Shown here: piece after piece, positions 13,924-18,668 of the stretch
How the letters are laid out: each line of letters opens with the position of its first letter
Numbering within the stretch: the first letter of the stretch is position 1
NCBI GenBank assembly: GCA_024694785.1
Contig: JAILJL010000206.1
Span: forward strand, 1 to 18,668
Direction of reading: 5' to 3'
DNA from: Lachnospiraceae bacterium
Lineage (GTDB): Bacteria; Bacillota; Clostridia; Lachnospirales; Lachnospiraceae
DNA length: 18,668 nt
Notes under the pieces: generated by a model
The model's database searches: none
What the model was told of the DNA's origin: nothing
The model's input: only the letters and a program-made list of their open reading frames with translations
Program-made: the position numbers and the translations under genes

Positions 13924-16701
13924 CTATAATGTCTTAATAAGATCTCTCAAAAGATCCTCAGCCGCATCATCATCGTACAGCTTAAGTTTACTTTTAATGT
14001 TGTTAACTGCGGCCCTTCTTTCTCCGCCTATTCTGTATTGAAGCAGATCGTTAATCTCCACCATCGCCTCTTTCGATTTAAAGTCCTCAAGGTCTTCAAG
14101 TATATCTACAAGCTTATCTTTGAGGACACGCTTATCACCAATTTCCGGAAGGTTCTCTTCCTCCTTCTCCACATTGCCTATAAGCCCGTTTCTCACAAAC
14201 ATCTTCTGAAGTTCATCAAGCACTTCCCTATAATCGGCTGCCAATTTCTCGTAATTATCCATTACAAATTCTTCATTGCCATCCTTAGCCGCATATTCAT
14301 GCTCCTTCGCCTCATTTGAAAGCGCCACGGCTCCGATATTTGCAGCCGCGGACTTAAGACCATGCACCTCGATCTCATATCCTCTAAGTTCTCCCTCATC
14401 CGCATACTTTCTTATCAGATCAAGTTTATTAAGTCCGTCCTCATGGAATAACACCATAAGATCAAGAACGTTTTTGATTCCTGTCTTATGTACCTTAAGT
14501 GCTTCCTCTATATCGACATTATTCATTCTGTATGAGTCGATATTCTCATCATCATTTATTGCATCCTCGCCTTCGGATTCCCCGGAGATTTCTCCCGGCT
14601 TGGCATACTTTTTCATAAGATCATACAGCTCATCCGTATTAATCGGTTTTGCAATAAAGTCATCGAATCCGTTACCGAGAAACATTTTGTCCGTTCCGTC
14701 CAAAGCATTCGCGGTCAGCGCTATTATAATCGGCTTCTTTCCGTTATCTCCGCATTCCGTTCTTATAAGCGCGGTAGCTTCTATGCCGTCCATCTCAGGC
14801 ATCATATGATCCATGAAAATCATGTCATACCGCTTATTCTTGACTTTGGCAATTGCCTCCATGCCGCTTGAAGCTTCGTCCACATTTGCCTTATATGTCT
14901 GAAGCAGTCCTACCGCAACCTTCAGGTTAATCTTATTGTCATCAACCACAAGTATCTCTGTATTCGGGAACATAACTCTTTCTTCATGAATTATTTCAGT
15001 CTTTCCGGCCATCTTGCTTTCTTTTTCTCTGATCAATGCGCCTGCCGGCGTTTTATCTACTATTTTCTGCGGAATTATTATGGTAAAAGTGCTTCCCTCT
15101 CCGGATTTTGATTCCATATCTATAAAACCGTCCATAAGTTCCGCAAGATCCTTACATATTGCAAGTCCATAACCTTTTCCTTTCTCCGTCTCGCCTTTAC
15201 TTATGTCAATATTTCCGATGCTTTCAAGAAGCATACGCTGCTTCTCTTCACTTATACCTATTCCGGTATCACTGATTCTTATAATAAGATCAATATCCTT
15301 TTCGCCTATTATCTCATAGTCAACTTCAAGCTTCACATAACCTTCCTTGGTGAATTTAACCGCATTGCTCAATATTTTGACCGCAATCTGCTTGATCTTT
15401 TCATAATCACCAAGAAGCTTAGCAGGCATCGATTCATTAATTCCATACTTGAATTCGAGATTATGCTCTTCAACCATATACTCGACGATTGTGCACAGCT
15501 CATCCGTAAGCTTATTAATCTCATACGGTAATTCATATATATCCGTTCTACCGGCCTCAGACTTTGAACTATCCAGAATACCATTGATTATCTCCATTAA
15601 TGAATTGGATGCATTCTTAATATCTTTCACAAAATCATATACCTTCCTGCCCTGGCTCTCCTCTATAATAAACTCCGCATCCTTAGGGCTCTCTTTCTTG
15701 GCGAGCTTTTCTGCATATGCTCTTATTCCCGTAACATCAATAATTACAATCGAATAACCTCTAAGCTCATTAAAATAATCTCTGATTTCGCCGACATGTG
15801 ATTCGTAATGTCTGTCGTTATAGATAAAGCTGTTATTGCCCACATGCGTAAAGCACTCAAAGGCAAGTCCGGTTGCAAGAGTGATGGTATCGTCCTCTTT
15901 AATTGTCACAAGCTGCGGGAAAAGCTCTCCTGCAGAGTCATTGTAATAAAGAACATGGAGCCCCACATCTATCGTAATAATGGCGTCCTTAATCGATTCA
16001 AGTGTCTTTAACTGTCCGGTTCTTACCACGTCAAAGAACTTAAGTCTTACAAACATATAAATTGCGATACATACCACTATAAGTGCCGTAAGCGGCGCGA
16101 AATCAAACCCACTATTCGGATTGGTTACATGCAGTACCATTGCAAGCAAAGGAAGGAAAGATAACCCGAGAGTATAAAGCATAGTCTTTCTCTGATGGAT
16201 TTCTTTCTCTATAACTATCTGTTTCATAAGTACGGCTACGCAGCAACTTAACGGAACCAGAACGCTTAATATGTATGAGAAGAATCCCCAATTATATTCG
16301 AGTACAAGATGAGGTCTTACGTCGGTTGTAAAATCTACGCTTTTATAGAAAAAATGCGTATATCTGTCGGTCCAAACCAATACGCTCGAAACAAAACCAA
16401 GAAAAACACATACCCATATAAAGACTCTGTTAATCTGCCGATTACAGTGAACAAGAACAAAATAACAAAATGACAATGAAAAAAACGATGCCGCTACATA
16501 CTCTAAGAGTACAGCATTCATCGCGCCCTCCATTGTAGTTGATCCAAGCTCCATAAGCACACCTATATTATGCGCAGTACTTAAAAGCAATGTCATCAAC
16601 ATAAGCTTATGCTCTTTTGACGCCTCAATTGTAAGCAGATAGTAAATAGCTCTCGCTGCAATAAGAAGTCCTATAACTTCGATAATCGAGTACACAACCA
16701 T
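13924..16701 (-). CDS. 7TM-PAS hybrid histidine kinase lacking the H-box (ATPase, REC, HPt and shared module present)
   Basis: Membrane signalling protein, 925 aa. Seven hydrophobic segments (1-220); PAS domain about 230-328; remnant of the dimerisation region about 340-385 (second helix with LMEIINGILDSSKSEAG); ATPase domain about 425-545 with N446 in the N-box, G1 DTGIGI (478-483) and G2 GKGYGLAI (508-515); receiver about 580-700 with D587/D588, phosphoacceptor D631, T663 and K685; HPt domain about 730-835 with H780 in VHGLKSAAANIG; shared helical module 860-925. No SHE(I/L)RTP-type H-box exists: AEFIIEES runs straight into the second helix, with no His in 331-370. It may depend on another kinase through REC/HPt or act without autophosphorylation. 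The ATG follows GGGGTG by 5 nt, and a promoter lies 45 nt upstream. Confidence 0.88.
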   Translation of the reverse strand: MVVYSIIEVIGLLIAARAIYYLLTIEASKEHKLMLMTLLLSTAHNIGVLMELGSTTMEGAMNAVLLEYVAASFFSLSFCYFVLVHCNRQINRVFIWVCVFLGFVSSVLVWTDRYTHFFYKSVDFTTDVRPHLVLEYNWGFFSYILSVLVPLSCCVAVLMKQIVIEKEIHQRKTMLYTLGLSFLPLLAMVLHVTNPNSGFDFAPLTALIVVCIAIYMFVRLKFFDVVRTGQLKTLESIKDAIITIDVGLHVLYYNDSAGELFPQLVTIKEDDTITLATGLAFECFTHVGNNSFIYNDRHYESHVGEIRDYFNELRGYSIVIIDVTGIRAYAEKLAKKESPKDAEFIIEESQGRKVYDFVKDIKNASNSLMEIINGILDSSKSEAGRTDIYELPYEINKLTDELCTIVEYMVEEHNLEFKYGINESMPAKLLGDYEKIKQIAVKILSNAVKFTKEGYVKLEVDYEIIGEKDIDLIIRISDTGIGISEEKQRMLLESIGNIDISKGETEKGKGYGLAICKDLAELMDGFIDMESKSGEGSTFTIIIPQKIVDKTPAGALIREKESKMAGKTEIIHEERVMFPNTEILVVDDNKINLKVAVGLLQTYKANVDEASSGMEAIAKVKNKRYDMIFMDHMMPEMDGIEATALIRTECGDNGKKPIIIALTANALDGTDKMFLGNGFDDFIAKPINTDELYDLMKKYAKPGEISGESEGEDAINDDENIDSYRMNNVDIEEALKVHKTGIKNVLDLMVLFHEDGLNKLDLIRKYADEGELRGYEIEVHGLKSAAANIGAVALSNEAKEHEYAAKDGNEEFVMDNYEKLAADYREVLDELQKMFVRNGLIGNVEKEEENLPEIGDKRVLKDKLVDILEDLEDFKSKEAMVEINDLLQYRIGGERRAAVNNIKSKLKLYDDDAAEDLLRDLIKTL
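13927..14124 (-). other. Shared helical module at the C terminus of the hybrid kinase
   Basis: Encodes residues 860-925, beginning LKDKLVDILEDLEDFKSKEA and ending LLRDLIKTL at the stop codon. It is predicted all-helical with heptad-like Leu/Ile spacing and many charges, and has no His, so it is not an HPt copy. It is homologous by eye to both modules of the neighbouring response regulator. Confidence 0.7.
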
Positions 16702-16745
16702 AAGTTCACCCCATAATGCATACTAACGTCCTATTTTAGGTAATC

Positions 16746-16775
16746 ATCATAATTTTATCATATGCATTTTTTCAA
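16746..16775 (-). promoter_or_regulatory. Predicted sigma-A promoter of the kinase operon
   Basis: Minus strand: -35 TTGAAA (16770-16775), 18-nt spacer, -10 TATGAT (16746-16751). The leader would be about 38 nt. The remaining gap up to 16854 shows only a 10-bp palindrome ACCATATGGT at 16832-16841 of unknown meaning. Confidence 0.65.
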
Positions 16776-16854
16776 TAGAATACTCTCCACATTAACTACA
16801 CACTTTATTCTCTGTTTCTTCGCACCTTAAGACCATATGGTTATATGATAAATT

Positions 16855-16877
16855 AAGCGGGATATAACATCCCGCTT
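16855..16877 (-). terminator. Terminator after the nadE-linked small gene
   Basis: A 9-bp stem AAGCGGGAT / ATCCCGCTT with a 5-nt loop lies 3 nt after the stop codon. On the minus strand it is followed by AATTTATC, a poor T tract; on the plus strand it is followed by TTATTATT. Position argues for a minus-strand terminator, possibly of moderate efficiency. Confidence 0.7.
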
Positions 16878-16880
16878 TTA

Positions 16881-17585
16881 TTATTCCGCTTCGTCGGAAT
16901 TCGCCGATATCTCGACCGTTCCTCCGTCAGACGTCTTAATTCTGTAATTGTCAGTCATAAGATTCTTGATTGATATATATCCGCCCTTGCAGGCAAATAC
17001 CGCTTCGTCGGAATTAAGTATATCCACGTACAGCGTTCCGGACCCCATCACCAATGATACATATCCCAGACGCGTATCACCAACCGCTATCGAAGTTATT
17101 CCCCCTTGCGCTTTTAGCGATAATTCACTGATCACCACTGCAGGCGGTACGACAATCTCCACATAAGATCCACTCGAACTTGTTGCTTCCGCCGGGCTTT
17201 TTTGCCTTATTACTATAAGGGAGCCCACATTATTAACCGTAATCTCCTCATCACTTGAGGCTATATGCGTAAATACCTGAACGGATGTTGCCATCTCATC
17301 AAGCTTGATGTTAACGGTTGCATAATCCACTTCTATGTCAAAATTACGCACTTCCGACACTTCATAGGCATACGAGGATTCGCCGAAATCTTCCTCCTCG
17401 TAAAAATCGGAAGGCGGTTCCTCTTCATCCTCAGTCGACTCTTCGCTCTTTTGTGGCGCGTCCTTACTAATATTACTCTTTACTTCCGGCTTATTAAGCC
17501 ACATTGCAAAGCCTATGAGCAAAGCTATACATACTATCGTTACCGACAATATCCAGGCTTTGTCTTTATTAAGATTAAGCTTCAC
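16881..17585 (-). CDS. Membrane-anchored protein with acidic linker and DUF4097-like beta domain, function unknown
   Basis: Protein of 234 aa with a short Lys-rich cytoplasmic N terminus, one membrane segment at about 12-30 (an uncleaved anchor or signal, with no lipobox), an acidic and Ser/Pro-rich linker at about 38-72, then a domain of regularly spaced short beta strands (about 80-230) rich in V/I, S, G and T. The alternation resembles DUF4097/adhesin-like beta-helix domains; this assignment is tentative. The domain would lie outside the cell. The start is GTG, immediately after the nadE stop codon (TAA then GTG), with GGAGG 8 nt upstream, so it is translated in coupling with nadE. Nothing in the sequence ties it functionally to NAD synthesis. 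Confidence 0.75.
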   Translation of the reverse strand: MKLNLNKDKAWILSVTIVCIALLIGFAMWLNKPEVKSNISKDAPQKSEESTEDEEEPPSDFYEEEDFGESSYAYEVSEVRNFDIEVDYATVNIKLDEMATSVQVFTHIASSDEEITVNNVGSLIVIRQKSPAEATSSSGSYVEIVVPPAVVISELSLKAQGGITSIAVGDTRLGYVSLVMGSGTLYVDILNSDEAVFACKGGYISIKNLMTDNYRIKTSDGGTVEISANSDEAE

Positions 17586-18668
17586 TTATATATCCTCCAA
17601 CTCTTTCAACCATAATTCCGCTGAAGCATCCGACGGCATTCTTAAATCCCCGCGTGGCGAAACCGCAACAGAACCCACCTTCGGACCATCCGGCAGACAT
17701 GAGCGCTTGAACTGCTGAGCGAAAAATCTTCTGTAGAAGACATTCATCCACTTAATGATAACCTTCTCATCATACCTGTTCTCAAAAGCCAGCAGGGCGA
17801 GTCTATATATTTTCTTCGGTCCGAAACCATATCTTAAGACGTAGTACATGAAGAAATCGTGCAATTCATACGGTCCTACAAGTTCCTCCGTCTTCTGTGC
17901 TATCTTACCATCTTCAGGCGGTAAAAGCTCCGGACTTACAGGTGTATCAAGAACATCTTCAAGTACCCTAGCAAGCTTCTTATCAGCAATAACCTCTGCA
18001 TAATATCTGACAAGATGCCTTACCAATGTCTTTGGAATCGAAGTATTGACAGCATACATGGACATATGATCTCCGTTATAAGTTGCCCATCCCAATGCGA
18101 GCTCCGACATATCACCGGTTCCGATAACCATTCCGAAATACTTGTTTGAAAGATCCATAAGAATCTGCGTTCTTTCACGCGCCTGACAGTTCTCGTATGT
18201 CACGTCGTGAACGGAAGGATCATGTCCTATATCCTTAAAATGCTGATTAACCGAATCTTTAATGGAAATCTCAAGTAAAGTCGTTTTTAATCCCTTTACG
18301 AGCATAAGCGCATTCTCATACGTTCTGTCCGTTGTACCGAATCCCGGCATGGTTACCGCAATTATATCTTTGTGCGGCTTACCTATAAGGTCAAAAGCTC
18401 TGACCGTTACAAGCAATGCCAATGTGGAATCCAGGCCGCCCGATATACCTATAACTGCGGTTTTGGCATTGGTATGCTCAAGTCTCTTCTTAAGGCCGTA
18501 AGCCTGGATATCAAAGATCTCTTCACAGCGCTTTGTACGTTCCTTGTCGCCCGAAGGCACAAACGGTGAAGGATCTATATACCTTGTAAGGAACGTCTCT
18601 TCATTCTTAATGAGGAATTCACGCACCTCATAGTAATCTTCCTTATCATTCTCATATGTATTGATTCT
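17586..18668 (-). CDS. nadE: Glutamine-dependent NAD(+) synthetase, C-terminal part (5' end outside window)
   Basis: Final step of NAD synthesis: ATP-dependent amidation of deamido-NAD. The reading frame is open to the window edge (an in-frame GTG at 18626 is internal), so the N terminus is missing. Visible is the whole synthetase domain: PP-loop ISGGLDST (SGGLDS codons at 18426-18443), [34 protein letters not shown] and the C-terminal [19 protein letters not shown] block. These, together with [20 protein letters not shown], mark the long glutamine-dependent type, whose N-terminal nitrilase-like glutaminase domain would lie to the right of the window. That domain is inferred, not seen. The small beta-domain gene follows without a gap. 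Confidence 0.93.
   Translation of the reverse strand, partial: RINTYENDKEDYYEVREFLIKNEETFLTRYIDPSPFVPSGDKERTKRCEEIFDIQAYGLKKRLEHTNAKTAVIGISGGLDSTLALLVTVRAFDLIGKPHKDIIAVTMPGFGTTDRTYENALMLVKGLKTTLLEISIKDSVNQHFKDIGHDPSVHDVTYENCQARERTQILMDLSNKYFGMVIGTGDMSELALGWATYNGDHMSMYAVNTSIPKTLVRHLVRYYAEVIADKKLARVLEDVLDTPVSPELLPPEDGKIAQKTEELVGPYELHDFFMYYVLRYGFGPKKIYRLALLAFENRYDEKVIIKWMNVFYRRFFAQQFKRSCLPDGPKVGSVAVSPRGDLRMPSDASAELWLKELEDI

Noticed and set aside
14276..14809. Long plus-strand open frame (177 codons) opposite the kinase gene
   Set aside because: It lies wholly antisense to the REC/HPt coding region, is Ser/Ile/Pro-rich as expected from an antisense frame of this codon usage, and has no ribosome binding site or family resemblance.
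15607..15711. Frameshift or sequencing error explaining the missing H-box
   Set aside because: The frame stays open and meaningful on both sides (PAS before, second dimerisation helix and N-box after), and I see no H-box remnant in the other frames of this stretch.
6788..16841. CCATATGG palindrome at 6812 region and 16833 region as a shared operator
   Set aside because: Only two copies, one inside a stem-loop and one about 60 bp upstream of the kinase -35 box. An 8-bp match of this kind can occur by chance in AT-rich intergenic DNA.

Overview
The window looks like a chromosomal segment of a low-to-moderate GC (about 40% by eye) anaerobic Firmicute, most likely a Lachnospiraceae member of the Butyrivibrio/Roseburia type. 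The reasons are the order rho-rpmE-DUF1385-prmC, the multidomain 7TM-PAS sensor proteins, the AGGAGG-type ribosome binding sites and the oppBCDFA layout. Every gene I accept lies on the minus strand, so transcription runs from high to low coordinates. There is no rRNA, tRNA, CRISPR array, insertion sequence or phage gene. No stretch above 300 bases lacks a gene.

In transcription order: (1) 18668-16881, the synthetase half of a glutamine-dependent NAD synthetase (nadE, cut by the window edge), with a small membrane-anchored acidic/beta-rich protein starting directly at its stop codon, then a terminator. (2) 16701-11434, a three-gene signalling operon with its own promoter and terminator: a 7TM-PAS hybrid histidine kinase, a REC-only response regulator, and a 7TM-PAS-GGDEF-like protein. 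(3) 11154-5036, an oligopeptide ABC importer (oppB, oppC, oppD, oppF, oppA) behind a structured leader of about 150 nt and ended by a terminator. (4) 4792-2148, rho and an MFS transporter. (5) 2030-37, rpmE, a terminator, a DUF1385 membrane protein and prmC. prfA would be the expected next gene beyond the left edge.

The most interesting part is region 2. The sensor kinase keeps its ATPase, receiver and HPt domains but lacks the H-box helix that carries the phosphoacceptor histidine. The GGDEF-like protein has lost the signature (SGNEL), the upstream metal-binding Asp and the I-site Arg, so it is probably not a diguanylate cyclase. A helical module of about 66 residues, which I do not recognise as a named domain, closes the kinase and occurs twice in tandem behind the receiver of the adjacent regulator. 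The kinase copy and the second regulator copy align without gaps at 25 of 66 identities. This suggests a signalling unit working through protein-protein contacts between the shared modules rather than DNA binding or cyclic-di-GMP synthesis; that reading is inference.

Secondary points are a possible cis-regulatory RNA ahead of oppB, an insertion of about 95 residues in the external loop of OppC, and a strong terminator between rpmE and the DUF1385 gene that leaves almost no room for a new promoter.
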